Part shown: positions 24,718 through 33,140 of the stretch, piece by piece | Layout of the letters: each line of letters begins with the position of its first letter | Position numbering within the stretch: position 1 is the stretch's first letter | Assembly: GCA_002483445.1 (NCBI GenBank) | Contig: DLHY01000166.1 | Coordinates: forward strand, 67,186-131,185 | Reading direction: 5' to 3' | From: Blastocatellia bacterium UBA7656 | Lineage (GTDB): Bacteria; Acidobacteriota; Blastocatellia; UBA7656 | DNA: 64,000 bases | Position numbers and translations under genes: made by a program | The notes under the pieces: model-generated | Database searches by the model: none | What the model saw: only the letters and a program-made list of their open reading frames with translations | What the model was told of the DNA's origin: nothing

Positions 24718-25491
24718 TTAATGCGTCATCGCGTAGATGATCACGTTTATCCCTACTTTGTAAGCTGCAAGTCCGTACTTGAGAGGATAGCCCGGATCAT
24801 CGATCCATTCCCACGCATCGCCAAGATCGCAGTTGCGCGCGATGAATACCAGCACTTGCCCGCTCTTGTCTTCTATGCCCATGTAGTGCGGAACTATGCC
24901 GCCTTTTTCATGCGTTACTCCGCGACGCATCCACGAGCCTATGCCCGGAACCTGAACGACTTCATCGATGTCGAAGTAACAATGAAATAGCGTGTGATCG
25001 CGCGGCAAATCCTTTATCTCGTATTCGGGGAAAACTTTCTTCATCTGCTCTACGACGTTTTCCCATTCGTACTCGCCCCAGAAATCGTCCAGAAACAAAA
25101 AGCCCCCGCGCGACACATATTCGCGCAATCGCAGAGCCTCTTCATCTGACAATTCCAGATAGCCCGGCTCGACGAAATAAATCAGCGGATACTCGAACAG
25201 CTTTTCATCCATTATCGGGAGTTGACGCGGCTCGTCTGATATGTCGAGGTTCGTCCCCGCCCAATCCCTCACGCCCAGAATGAAATGATAATCCGCTTCA
25301 GGAAAATCAATTGCCCACGAGCCTCTGCGCCGCCCTCCGTAGTCCGCGCCGTAGATCGTCCTCACGAAAGTAAATTCGCCCGACCCTTTCTCCTCCCGCC
25401 CATAATGCGGAACTCCGCCCATCCTCGCCTGACCCCAGACGGTCGCGACAAGGATAAATACACACAGCCAGAGACAAGCTATTCGGAACAT
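24718..25491 (-). CDS. DUF4159 domain-containing exported protein
   Basis: A 257-residue protein with an N-terminal signal peptide (MFRIACLWLCVFILVATVWG). The rest matches the DUF4159 family: FTFVRTIYGADY, WAIDFPEADYHFILGVRDW, YPLIYFVEPGYLELSDEEALRLREYVSRGGFLFLDDFWG and HPIF-like LFHCYFDI near the end. The ThuA/glutamine-amidotransferase-like fold of this family is suggested by the GGFLFLDDFWG turn; the biochemical role is unknown. It is convergent with the small gene upstream and separated from the amidase by a repeat pair. Confidence 0.8.
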   Translation of the reverse strand: MFRIACLWLCVFILVATVWGQARMGGVPHYGREEKGSGEFTFVRTIYGADYGGRRRGSWAIDFPEADYHFILGVRDWAGTNLDISDEPRQLPIMDEKLFEYPLIYFVEPGYLELSDEEALRLREYVSRGGFLFLDDFWGEYEWENVVEQMKKVFPEYEIKDLPRDHTLFHCYFDIDEVVQVPGIGSWMRRGVTHEKGGIVPHYMGIEDKSGQVLVFIARNCDLGDAWEWIDDPGYPLKYGLAAYKVGINVIIYAMTH

Positions 25492-25608
25492 GTCAGTTTT
25501 CAGTTTTCAGTTTTCAGTTTTCAGCAGGGAACCCTGCAAGCGCAAATGTCTTCGAATTTCGAGGCGAGAGAGTTACTCCGCCATCGTAGAGCCGAAAACT
25601 GAAAACTC
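25491..25608. repeat. inverted pair of CAGTTTT tandem repeats
   Basis: CAGTTTT repeated at 25491-25526, with GAAAACTGAAAACTCC at about 25594-25609 as partner. It lies between the stop of the amidase gene and the start of the DUF4159 gene. Confidence 0.7.
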
Positions 25609-25609
25609 C

Positions 25610-27322
25610 CTACTCCAATTTCGGATGCCGTCGGTGCCATTCGGTCGCGCGCTCGAAGGCAAGCGCGACTCTGAGCGGCGCGGCTTCATCATACAATCCG
25701 CCCGTGAACATTATCGCCTGCGGCAGCCCGCCGACGAATCCGCACGGGACGGCGACCGCCGGATGCCCCGTCAGATTCGTCACCGTCAGGCTCGCGCTTC
25801 CCGGCGCGGGCGAAACGAATACGTCCCATTCTGTCATGAGTTTGTCCATCTCGCGCGCAAGCAGCGTCCGCGCTCGCTGCGCGCGAATGTACTCGACAGC
25901 AGGGATGAAGCGCGATGTGCGAAAAGTGTTCGGCCAGTCGTTCGGACTCTGACCCGATAGCTGATTCACCCGCCCATCGCGCGTGATGTCATCGAAGGCC
26001 GCCGCTGCTTCGGCCACGAGTATTATCCGCAAACTCTGCGTGGGGAATTTCGGAAGCTCTATCGGCTCAAGCTTCGCTCCCGCTTTGGCCAGTGCGCCGA
26101 GCGCGGCGTGATAGACCGCCTTGCGCTCTTCGTTGCCCTGCTCGAACTCGGCTTTCAGATAACCTATGCGCATCTTTGCAAGCGGAGAGTCGGGCGACCA
26201 GTTGAATGGCGTATCCGTCACCGTTATGTCGTGACCGTCAGGCCCGTAGATGGCATCAAGCACCAATGCGCAATCTTCCACTCCGCGACAGATCGGGCCT
26301 ATCTTGTCCATCGTCCAGCTAAGTCCCATCGCTCCATACCGGCTCACTCTTCCATAAGTCGGGCGAAGTCCCACGACTCCGCAGCGCGACGAGGGAGAGA
26401 TGATCGACCCCAGTGTTTCAGTTCCAAGCGTGAAGCCCACAAGTCCGGCTGATGTGGCTGAGGCAGATCCGGCAGACGAACCGCTCGACCCCGTGCGCTC
26501 TTCTTCTATCTGCCATGGATTTCGGGTCATCCCTTTGAACCAGCGCCCGCCCTGAGCCAGCGCGCCCATCGAGAGTTTCGCCACAAGCACTGCGCCCGCG
26601 TCTCTTAGTTTCTCGACGACGGTCGCATCCATATCGATCATCTGATTTTGAAAAGGCTCCGCGCCCCAGGTCGTCGGAAATCCTTTGGTCGCGAACAAAT
26701 CTTTCGCGCCCCACGGAATGCCGTGCAGAGGCCCGCGATATTTTCCCCGCCGGATTTCGCTCTCGGCCTGCTCCGCCTGTTTGATCGCCGCGTCTTCCAT
26801 CAGAGTCACAACGCACAACAGACGCGGCCCAAATTTTTTGAGCCGCGCCAGATACATCCGTGTAAGCTCGACGGGCGAGACCCTTTTCGTTCTGATCAGT
26901 TCCGATAGCTCGGTAGCGGAGGCGAAGGCGAGGTCTTCAACGGAATTGAATCGGGGCGTCTCGATTCTGCCCGCGCGAATCCGGCCAAGTTTGACGGCGA
27001 ATTTTTTGCGCGGACGGAGCGGGTGAAAAGAAAAGGCCGGCTCGGTGTCGAGAGGGATATCGAGCTTGCGCAGAGTTTCATAGTTTCCGAGATTGTTGTT
27101 GACCCCTGAAAGCGCCATCGTTTCATGCGCATCTGTAAGCTCGATGCCTATGATCTGTTCGGCTGAACGAAGCATTTCTTTGGTGATGCGCTGGGGCTGC
27201 GGTGGCTGCTGCTGTTGAGCGATTGCGATGGGCGCAAGCCCTGCGGCTCCCATCGCGGGAAGCAGTTTGACGAATGTGCGACGATCAAGTTGCCTGAGAG
27301 ATTCGCGCGATTTTTTCTTCAT
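25610..27322 (-). CDS. Tat-exported amidase (amidase signature family)
   Basis: A 570-residue enzyme of the amidase signature family, which hydrolyses amide bonds of small molecules with a Ser-cisSer-Lys triad. The lysine lies in IPWGAKDLF near residue 207, and the serines in GSSGSSAGSASATSAGLVGFTLGTETLGSI near 280. The N terminus has RRTFVKLLPAMGAAGLAPIAIA, a twin-arginine signal, so the protein is exported folded. I use the ATG at 27322 (GGGGGA just upstream), which places the Tat motif near the start. It is not GatA: no gatB or gatC is nearby, and GatA is cytoplasmic. The substrate is unknown. Confidence 0.88.
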   Translation of the reverse strand: MKKKSRESLRQLDRRTFVKLLPAMGAAGLAPIAIAQQQQPPQPQRITKEMLRSAEQIIGIELTDAHETMALSGVNNNLGNYETLRKLDIPLDTEPAFSFHPLRPRKKFAVKLGRIRAGRIETPRFNSVEDLAFASATELSELIRTKRVSPVELTRMYLARLKKFGPRLLCVVTLMEDAAIKQAEQAESEIRRGKYRGPLHGIPWGAKDLFATKGFPTTWGAEPFQNQMIDMDATVVEKLRDAGAVLVAKLSMGALAQGGRWFKGMTRNPWQIEEERTGSSGSSAGSASATSAGLVGFTLGTETLGSIISPSSRCGVVGLRPTYGRVSRYGAMGLSWTMDKIGPICRGVEDCALVLDAIYGPDGHDITVTDTPFNWSPDSPLAKMRIGYLKAEFEQGNEERKAVYHAALGALAKAGAKLEPIELPKFPTQSLRIILVAEAAAAFDDITRDGRVNQLSGQSPNDWPNTFRTSRFIPAVEYIRAQRARTLLAREMDKLMTEWDVFVSPAPGSASLTVTNLTGHPAVAVPCGFVGGLPQAIMFTGGLYDEAAPLRVALAFERATEWHRRHPKLE

Positions 27323-27494
27323 AGTCCCCCGTTCGGTAGAGCAAGCCCGTGGCTTGCAGCGTTGGAGTTGTCGCCCGCTCGCCAGGGCAGGCATCCGTAA
27401 GCAGCTACTTCTCGGACGAATTCCCGGTTACTGCGATTTATGGCTGGTTGCCGGGACTCGCCCATTGTGCTATCCCGCAACTGAACAACGCAAG

Positions 27495-27571
27495 TTGTCA
27501 TTTGTCACTTGTCCCTTGTCCTTTGTTTCGAGATTGTCAGTCAACAAAGGACGAAGGACAAGGGACAAATA
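27495..27571. repeat. inverted pair of GTCCCTTGTCCTTTGT-type tandem repeats
   Basis: GTCATTTGTCACTTGTCCCT and further units at 27496-27530 face CAACAAAGGACGAAGGACAA and AGGGACAAAT at 27542-27571, with a loop of about 10 bases. It lies between divergent genes. Confidence 0.75.
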
Positions 27572-27658
27572 CAGCCTGTAACCGATAGAGTCGAAAAAGC
27601 GTCTTTATCGCCAGCCGCTTTCGATTGCAACAACAATTCAACGCTTGAAGGAGACGCC

Positions 27659-30600
27659 ATGAAAAAACTTTGCCTCGTTGCATTGCTGCTCACTTTCTCA
27701 TCGCTTGCGTTTGGCCGCGAGGTCAAACTGGCGCGCTATCCGCATTATCATCAGGGCCGCATCACGTTCACTTATCTGGCCGATATCTGGACGGCTGATG
27801 AGAACGGACAAAACATCCGCCGCATCACCGTGCATAAGGCCCGCGATGTTTATCCGCGCTTTTCGCCCGATGGAAAATGGATAGCCTTTTCCTCCGACCG
27901 CAACGGCAATATGGATGTCTTCATCATTCCGGCGGAAGGCGGCGCGGCGCGTCAACTCACATTTCATTCCTCCGATGACACGGTGCTTGGATGGGCACCT
28001 GACTCGCGCGCAGTTCTTTTTGCAGGCAATCGCGCGGAAGATTTCGCGGGCAAACTCTACACCGTAAGCATCGATGGAGGAATGCCTCGCAACGCGGGCG
28101 CGGATATGGGCGTGTACGGCTCGTTTTCGCCCGACGGAAAACGAATGGCCATCAATCGCAAGACTCAGGTTTACTGGCGCAAGTATTATCGCGGCTCGGC
28201 TCAAAGCGATGTGACAGTGATGGACATCGCGGCCAGGAAATTCACTGACCTGACGGACTTCGACGGTATGGATACGTGGCCGATGTGGAGCCGCGACGGG
28301 CATATATATTTCGTCAGCGACCGCGAGGGGGCGGGACTTACCAACCTATGGCGCGTCGCCGAAGGGGGAGGCAAAGCGGAGCGCGTGACTTCATTCAAGA
28401 CGGGCGACGTTCGATGGCCCGCGATAAGCGGCGATGGAAAAACCATCGTCTTCGAACACGACTTCGGACTGTGGAAACTCGACACCGCGAGCAAAAAAGT
28501 TTCCGAGATCAAACTCGACATCGCAGCCGAGACGCAGGAGAATCTGGCCGAAGTTCGCGAGTTCAACTCTCAGCTTGACGATTACGATCTCGCGTCATCA
28601 GGCCGCAGAATAGTCTTTTCGATTTACGGCGAAGTTTTCACCGCGCCCGTCGAAGAAGGCGACATCATTCAGATAACCGACGGCGCGGCCCGTGACCGAA
28701 ATCCTGAATATTCACCCGACGGAAAATGGATCGTGTTCAACTCGGATCGCAGCGGGCGCGAGGAACTTTACCTGTCGCCCGTCGATGGCAGCACTCAGCC
28801 GCAGAAGATCACCGATCACGATTCGCTCAAATTCTCAACCGCGTGGTCGCCCGATTCGAAGGAGTTAGCGTTCACTTCTTCAGACAACCGCCTGCGCAAG
28901 TACAACGTCGAGTCGAAGCAGACCGCAGAGATAGTATCTTCGCGCTATGGCAACATCAGTCAGCCCGTGTGGTCGCCCGACGGGAAATGGATCGCTTACG
29001 CGAAGCCCGACTATACGCGCACAGGCGAGGTGTACCTCATACCTTCAGCCGGAGGCGAGGAGAAAAAAGTCACATTCGATTCCTACTCAGACGGCTCGCC
29101 GCAGTTTTCGCCCGACGGGCGCAAGCTCTTCTTCATCCGCAGCGACGGCGGATTCGGCGACACCCCTTCGGTTCAGATTCACTCCATCGCGCTTGAACGC
29201 GAAGAGCGCGATCCGGCAGACCCGGAAGAAAGACCAGAAGCGGAAGATGATCCGGCAGCGCGGCGTCAGGCCATGCAGCAGCGCGCGCAGCCGCCTCGTC
29301 CGGTCAACATCGATTGGGCGGGTCTGAAACGTCGCACTCGTCAGGTGACGCGGATGCCCTTCGCAGTGACTAATTTCCGGGTCGCGCCCGACAGTCGCAC
29401 GATAGCTTTCGTCACCACCGAGCCTGCGGGCATGGGGCGAACGCCGGTCATCTACACGATTCAGGAAGATGGACGACGCCTGACGCGCATCACTGCGGGC
29501 GCGGGCGGAGAAGGCGGGCCGGGAGGCGGCTTCGGGGGATTCGGCGGCGGTTTGTCGAATCTGAATTTCTCGCGCGACGGTCGCACGCTTTTCTTCCGCG
29601 AAGGCCGTTCCGTGTATTCGGTCGCGGTGGCTGCCGCTGGTCCTGCCGGGGCGGCATCGGGCGGACGCGAGAGCGCGCGCCGCAGGATCAATTTCACGGC
29701 GAAGGTCAAAATCGAATTGCCGACTCAATGGGCAGAGATGTTCGACGACGCATGGAGGACGATGAAATATCGCTTCTACGATGCGGAAATGCATGGCAAG
29801 GATTGGGATTCGATGCGGGCGAAGTATCAACCGCTCGTCTCTTACGTCGGCGACCGTCAGGAACTTCTCAACATCATCAACGAGATGATCGGCGAACTCA
29901 ATGCCTCGCACACCGGAGCGGCTCCTCCGCCCGGAGCGCGAGAGGGCGGAGTCTCGACCGTTCATCTCGGATTGGAGCTTGAAGAAGATTCGGGTCGATA
30001 TCGAGTGGCGCACGTTTACGAAGACGGGCCTGCGGACAAGGACTGGGTGAAGGTGAACGCGGGCGATTATCTGATCGCAATCAGCGGCCACGCGGTCAAA
30101 GCGGGCGATAATTATTGGGAGATGCTCAACCATCGCCTCAATCGCAAAGTGGAAGTGACCTTCAACAACAAGCCCTCGGAAGAAGGCGCGTGGAAAGCGC
30201 GCATAGAGCCTGTCTCGACCGGGGCATACAGCCAGCTTCGCTACGAGCGATGGGTCAAGCAGCGCCGCGAGATGGTCGATAAACTGTCAAACGGGCGGAT
30301 AGGCTACCTGCACATTCAGGCGATGAATCAGCCTTCGCTTCGCCGGTTTGAAAAAGAGATTCGCGAGAATCGAAACAAGGAAGCGTTGATCATAGATCAG
30401 CGATGGAACGGAGGAGGCAACATCGAGCAGGAGTTGCTGGCAATACTCGTGCAGCGTCAGTATCAGATATGGCAGCCGCGCGGGACTGAAGCGACGGGGC
30501 GACCGTTTGCCGGATTCTTCGGCCCCAAGGTAGTGCTTCAGAACTGGCGTTCAGCTTCCAACGCCGAGATGTTCCCGGCGGGATTTCGCGCTTTGGGATT

Positions 30601-30874
30601 GGGCAAGGTGATAGGCGTCCCGACGATGGGCGCAGTCATCGGCACAGGCAGTTATTCATTGATCGATGGGTCTACGGTGCGAACACCCGGAGTCGGAGTT
30701 TACCTTGCGGATCGCAACCGGACGAACATGGAAAACAATGGCGTGCGGCCTGATATTCTCGTCGATAACTCGCCTGAAGACAATCTGGCGGGGAGAGATC
30801 GTCAGCTTGAAACCGCCGTCGCGGAGTTGTTGAAAGAGATCGGGCAGAAAGCCAACGTCGCGTCATCGAAGTAG
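27659..30874 (+). CDS. tricorn-like S41 peptidase with beta-propeller and PDZ domains
   Basis: A 1071-residue exported protease. A signal peptide (MKKLCLVALLLTFSSLAFG) is followed by TolB/WD40-type propeller repeats (e.g. PRFSPDGKWIAFSSDRNGNMDVFII, repeatedly SPDGKW) to about residue 690, a helical link, a PDZ domain near 765-850 (VHLGLELEEDSGRYRVAHVYEDGPAD) and a C-terminal S41 core with YLHIQAMNQPSLRRFEKEI, IDQRWNGGGN and RSASNAEMFPAGF (likely nucleophile serine near 966-970) and IGVPTMGAVIGTGSY. The order matches tricorn protease homologues. The ATG at 27659 has AAGGAG upstream; an open frame further upstream is repeat sequence. It is followed by a good terminator and is likely monocistronic. 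Confidence 0.92.
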   Translation: MKKLCLVALLLTFSSLAFGREVKLARYPHYHQGRITFTYLADIWTADENGQNIRRITVHKARDVYPRFSPDGKWIAFSSDRNGNMDVFIIPAEGGAARQLTFHSSDDTVLGWAPDSRAVLFAGNRAEDFAGKLYTVSIDGGMPRNAGADMGVYGSFSPDGKRMAINRKTQVYWRKYYRGSAQSDVTVMDIAARKFTDLTDFDGMDTWPMWSRDGHIYFVSDREGAGLTNLWRVAEGGGKAERVTSFKTGDVRWPAISGDGKTIVFEHDFGLWKLDTASKKVSEIKLDIAAETQENLAEVREFNSQLDDYDLASSGRRIVFSIYGEVFTAPVEEGDIIQITDGAARDRNPEYSPDGKWIVFNSDRSGREELYLSPVDGSTQPQKITDHDSLKFSTAWSPDSKELAFTSSDNRLRKYNVESKQTAEIVSSRYGNISQPVWSPDGKWIAYAKPDYTRTGEVYLIPSAGGEEKKVTFDSYSDGSPQFSPDGRKLFFIRSDGGFGDTPSVQIHSIALEREERDPADPEERPEAEDDPAARRQAMQQRAQPPRPVNIDWAGLKRRTRQVTRMPFAVTNFRVAPDSRTIAFVTTEPAGMGRTPVIYTIQEDGRRLTRITAGAGGEGGPGGGFGGFGGGLSNLNFSRDGRTLFFREGRSVYSVAVAAAGPAGAASGGRESARRRINFTAKVKIELPTQWAEMFDDAWRTMKYRFYDAEMHGKDWDSMRAKYQPLVSYVGDRQELLNIINEMIGELNASHTGAAPPPGAREGGVSTVHLGLELEEDSGRYRVAHVYEDGPADKDWVKVNAGDYLIAISGHAVKAGDNYWEMLNHRLNRKVEVTFNNKPSEEGAWKARIEPVSTGAYSQLRYERWVKQRREMVDKLSNGRIGYLHIQAMNQPSLRRFEKEIRENRNKEALIIDQRWNGGGNIEQELLAILVQRQYQIWQPRGTEATGRPFAGFFGPKVVLQNWRSASNAEMFPAGFRALGLGKVIGVPTMGAVIGTGSYSLIDGSTVRTPGVGVYLADRNRTNMENNGVRPDILVDNSPEDNLAGRDRQLETAVAELLKEIGQKANVASSK

Positions 30875-30891
30875 AATGCGGCAATTCGATC

Positions 30892-30932
30892 AAAGCCCTG
30901 AAAGAGGCTCTGAAGGCTTCTTTCAGGGCTTT
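30892..30932 (+). terminator. rho-independent terminator of the tricorn-like gene
   Basis: AAAGCCCTGAAAGA pairs with TCTTTCAGGGCTTT around a short loop, followed by TTGTCTT. It begins 18 bases after the stop codon. Confidence 0.85.
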
Positions 30933-30970
30933 GTCTTAAAAACGCTGGCATCTGTCGTAAACCTCATCGC

Positions 30971-31154
30971 CTCATCTCCAACAAGGTTTCAATCGCGCCA
31001 GCCACTCGGCGGAAGAAAGTTTCCCTTCGGCCTGGGAAAGAGAAAGCAATACAGCTACCGGCGACCCGTTGGAATCAACCAGCGTGACTGACTCTCCGGG
31101 ACTTAATTGTTTCAATATGCTTTCCAGTTCGCGTCCGGCTGTTTCGATTGATAT
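30971..31154 (-). pseudogene. Phd-like antitoxin remnant without a start codon
   Basis: Downstream of the DUF433 gene, and overlapping its end, another frame reads ISIETAGRELESILKQLS, then PGESVTLVDSNGSPVAVLLS and SSAEWLARLKPCWR before a stop. This resembles Phd/YefM-type antitoxins found beside PIN toxins. No ATG, GTG or TTG lies between the preceding in-frame stop and the first conserved residue, and the usual tail of the family is missing, so it is probably a remnant. A TTG at about 31112-31115 could start a shorter piece. Confidence 0.45.
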
Positions 31155-31378
31155 CGCGGTCGTCGTTTTTCGGTCTTTTCGATCAGGGCTTCACTGGCGA
31201 GTTTGATCGCTTCCGCTATCGCTTCGTGGCTGACTTTGCCATACCATGCCGTAGAGATTCTTTCCCAGTCCCAGCCCTTCGCCACCATGTCGAGCACATC
31301 CTTGACCATAATGCGAGTGCCTTTGAAGGTAAGCTGGCCGTGACATATTTCAGGGTCGGCGACAAGGTGCTGGCCCAT
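31112..31378 (-). CDS. DUF433 family antitoxin-like protein
   Basis: An 88-residue protein of the DUF433 family: VADPEICHGQLTFKGTRIMVKDVLDMVAKGWDWERIS and HEAIAEAIKLASEAL. The family has a winged-helix DNA-binding fold and usually pairs with a DUF5615 PIN-like toxin as antitoxin. Here the expected toxin is absent and a Phd-like remnant overlaps instead. The first codons are duplicated: the 20-base stretch AAGGTGCTGGCCCATCTCTA covering the start recurs at 31618-31637 on the far side of a small mobile element, so the original promoter has been pushed away. The gene may be an orphan. A paralogue with its toxin lies at 61403-62002. Confidence 0.8.
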   Translation of the reverse strand: MGQHLVADPEICHGQLTFKGTRIMVKDVLDMVAKGWDWERISTAWYGKVSHEAIAEAIKLASEALIEKTEKRRPRYQSKQPDANWKAY

Positions 31379-31383
31379 CTCTA
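31364..31383. repeat. 20-base direct repeat flanking the MITE-like element (copy 1, left)
   Basis: AAGGTGCTGGCCCATCTCTA occurs here and again, exact, at 31618-31637. It is the likely target duplication made when the element at 31382-31617 inserted. Confidence 0.75.
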
Positions 31384-31617
31384 GGGGAAGCGGAAGTAAA
31401 TATCATCCCATTTATCTCAAGCCTGATTTGGGGCGCTGTGACAAGCGATGCTACTGGTCAATTCGGTCAGCCTGAAGATGCGCTGCAAAATGTTCGACAA
31501 TCTGCCAGATTGTCGTTGTTTCCCCCCGCCGAGGCCTTTCGCACTCCACGACAAGCTGGCAGCTTGTCGGACACTTTCCACATTCGACATGGGATTTTAT
31601 TTCGTTCCTCTTCCCTA
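31382..31617. mobile_element. MITE-like non-coding element, copy 1
   Basis: A 236-base non-coding unit with imperfect terminal inverted repeats: TAGGGGAAGCGGAAGTAAAT at the left and its counterpart TTATTTCGTTCCTCTTCCCT(A) at the right. Inside are two strong hairpins, GACAATCTG-C-CAGATTGTC (31495-31515) and GACAAGCTG-G-CAGCTTGTC (31549-31569). A second, inverted copy with about 90 percent visible identity lies at 55436-55671. It has no coding capacity, so it would need a transposase in trans. Confidence 0.8.
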
Positions 31618-31637
31618 AAGGTGCTGGCCCATCTCTA
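31618..31637. repeat. 20-base direct repeat flanking the MITE-like element (copy 1, right)
   Basis: Exact copy of the sequence at 31364-31383. It carries the first codons of DUF433 with no frame behind them. Confidence 0.75.
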
Positions 31638-31738
31638 TTCGCTTCCTCGCTTTCATACCTTCCTCGCTTGCGGCAAATCTAACGCACCTCCTCGCCTTCA
31701 ACAACGGCTCTCTCGAAGGCGCAGACCTCAGATTACAA

Positions 31739-31771
31739 CAAAAGCACGCCGACATCGCCGACGCGCTTTTG
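31739..31771 (-). terminator. probable terminator of the sigma factor/DUF4252 operon
   Basis: CAAAAGC and GCTTTTG arms with GC-rich pairing inside (GCACGCCGA / TCGCCGACGC region), read on the minus strand just after the stop of the last gene (31795), followed by TTTTGTTGT. Confidence 0.55.
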
Positions 31772-31794
31772 TGCGAATGCATCAGTGGAAGCTG

Positions 31795-32370
31795 TTACGG
31801 ATTATTCTTCACTTCAGCCGTGTCGCTCTTCTGCTCCTGATCGATTCGGTCGTTTTTGTCTTTGAGAGAGATTCCCATTATCCTGGGGTCGTCCATGAAC
31901 TTCGCCAGCTTTTCAGGGCTGAATTTCACCTGCGCCACGAATGAGGCTTCCTTTTGCAAAGCCACTACCAGCACTTTCATGTCCTCTTTCTCGTTCGTCA
32001 CATAAACGTAAACCCATTGATTCTTGCTGCGCGAAGCGTATTGCACGAGCAGTCGCCACTCTTCGCTCACGAGCCTCCGCATACGGGAATGAAACTCCTC
32101 GGTGCCGGGAGTCGGGCCGGATGAAAGATTGACTTCGCGGAACAACACCACTTTGAAATTCTTGATCCCCGCTGGCCTTATGATCTTCACCAGAAATCTG
32201 GCGAAGCTGATCATCCCCATAGTCCCCTGACGGCGAGCGCGATAATTCGACTCCAGATGTTTGACCACCGAACTGAAACTGCGGTCACCAGCCGAAGCCG
32301 GAGTGGAAGCAAACGAGATCAGCATTGTCACGATGACAAAATGAATGATGACTTTCTTTCGTCCCGTCAT
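31795..32370 (-). CDS. DUF4252-like exported protein (second copy)
   Basis: A 191-residue protein with a signal peptide (KKVIIHFVIVTMLISFASTPASA). The rest, with FREVNLSSGPTPGTEEFHSRMRRLV and WRLLVQYASRSKNQWVYVYVTNEKEDMKVLVVALQKEASFVAQVKFSPEKLAKFM, follows the DUF4252 pattern. A related gene lies directly upstream (32444-33040). The charged C-terminal tail is disordered. The role of the family is unknown; the linkage to a sigma/anti-sigma pair suggests a regulon output at the envelope. Last gene of the minus-strand operon starting at 34223. Confidence 0.7.
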   Translation of the reverse strand: MTGRKKVIIHFVIVTMLISFASTPASAGDRSFSSVVKHLESNYRARRQGTMGMISFARFLVKIIRPAGIKNFKVVLFREVNLSSGPTPGTEEFHSRMRRLVSEEWRLLVQYASRSKNQWVYVYVTNEKEDMKVLVVALQKEASFVAQVKFSPEKLAKFMDDPRIMGISLKDKNDRIDQEQKSDTAEVKNNP

Positions 32371-32443
32371 GGCTCGTTACCTCTTATGATGGCCCAATGG
32401 TGGCCGTTGCGCGCAGAGTATCAACTGCGCTATCCAACAGCAG

Positions 32444-33040
32444 CTACTTGTCTTCGGGCGGCTTGATTTTCGTTTTGTCTTCCGCATCGGGCGTGTCGCC
32501 GCGAACGAGATCGAAGCGCGGTATGCCGAATTTGCCTTCAAGCTGGCTGAGTTTCTCAAGATCAATCGGCCCGACGACGTTCGCCACAGTCAGAGCTTTC
32601 GGCTCGACGGCTATTATGCCAAGCCCCTTGATGATCGAGCCTTCGGTCATGATGTAGACTTCGACATCGATGACGGTTCGCTTGCGGCTGCGCACGCCGA
32701 CTATGCGCGACCATCCGGGCGAGTGAAGCTGCGAGCGAATAGCTTCGACATCCTCGCGGGTGAATTCGCCTTCTCGCTCGAAAGCGAACCGTCGGACGAA
32801 CACGCCCTTGAGTCCTGAGATCAATTCCTTGATCGCGGCTTCTTCGGGCGAGCGTTTGGGATTTAAGAATTTCGCTGCAAGCTGAAGAAGATTTTCATCG
32901 ACCGTGACATCTATCATCTCGGTCGCCTTCTGAGAGAATTTGTCCAGTTGGTCGATCTTCAGCCTCGCGTCCTGAGCCTCGGCGGGCAGGGCCGCAAGCA
33001 TCAGAAACAAGAACAAAGCGCATTTGAGAACTGCTTTCAT
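32444..33040 (-). CDS. DUF4252 domain-containing exported protein
   Basis: A 198-residue protein with signal peptide MKAVLKCALFLFLMLAALPAEA. The mature part fits DUF4252: LDKFSQKATEMIDVTVDENLLQLAAKFL, AAIKELISGLKGVFVRRFAFEREGEFT, WSRIVGVRSRKRTVIDVEVYIM and IKGLGIIAVEPKALTVANVVGPIDLEKLSQLEGKFGIP. No catalytic motif is visible. It lies third in the sigma factor operon, and a shorter relative follows it. A repeat block (33056-33140) separates it from the anti-sigma gene. Confidence 0.8.
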   Translation of the reverse strand: MKAVLKCALFLFLMLAALPAEAQDARLKIDQLDKFSQKATEMIDVTVDENLLQLAAKFLNPKRSPEEAAIKELISGLKGVFVRRFAFEREGEFTREDVEAIRSQLHSPGWSRIVGVRSRKRTVIDVEVYIMTEGSIIKGLGIIAVEPKALTVANVVGPIDLEKLSQLEGKFGIPRFDLVRGDTPDAEDKTKIKPPEDK

Positions 33041-33055
33041 AATTTCTCCTCATCA

Positions 33056-33140
33056 AGTCAGGAGTCAGAAGTCAGGAGTCAGAAGTCAGAATATGATTCA
33101 AGGCTCCTGCACTGACTCAATCAACTCATCACTCATCACT
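33056..33140. repeat. GTCAGGAGTCAGAA tandem repeats within an operon
   Basis: Units GTCAGGA/GTCAGAA at 33056-33092 with partial reverse complement (CTCCTGCACTGACTC, about 33104-33119), then ACTCATCACTCATCACT (33124-33140). The block lies between two genes of one operon, so it may affect their relative expression. Confidence 0.65.
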
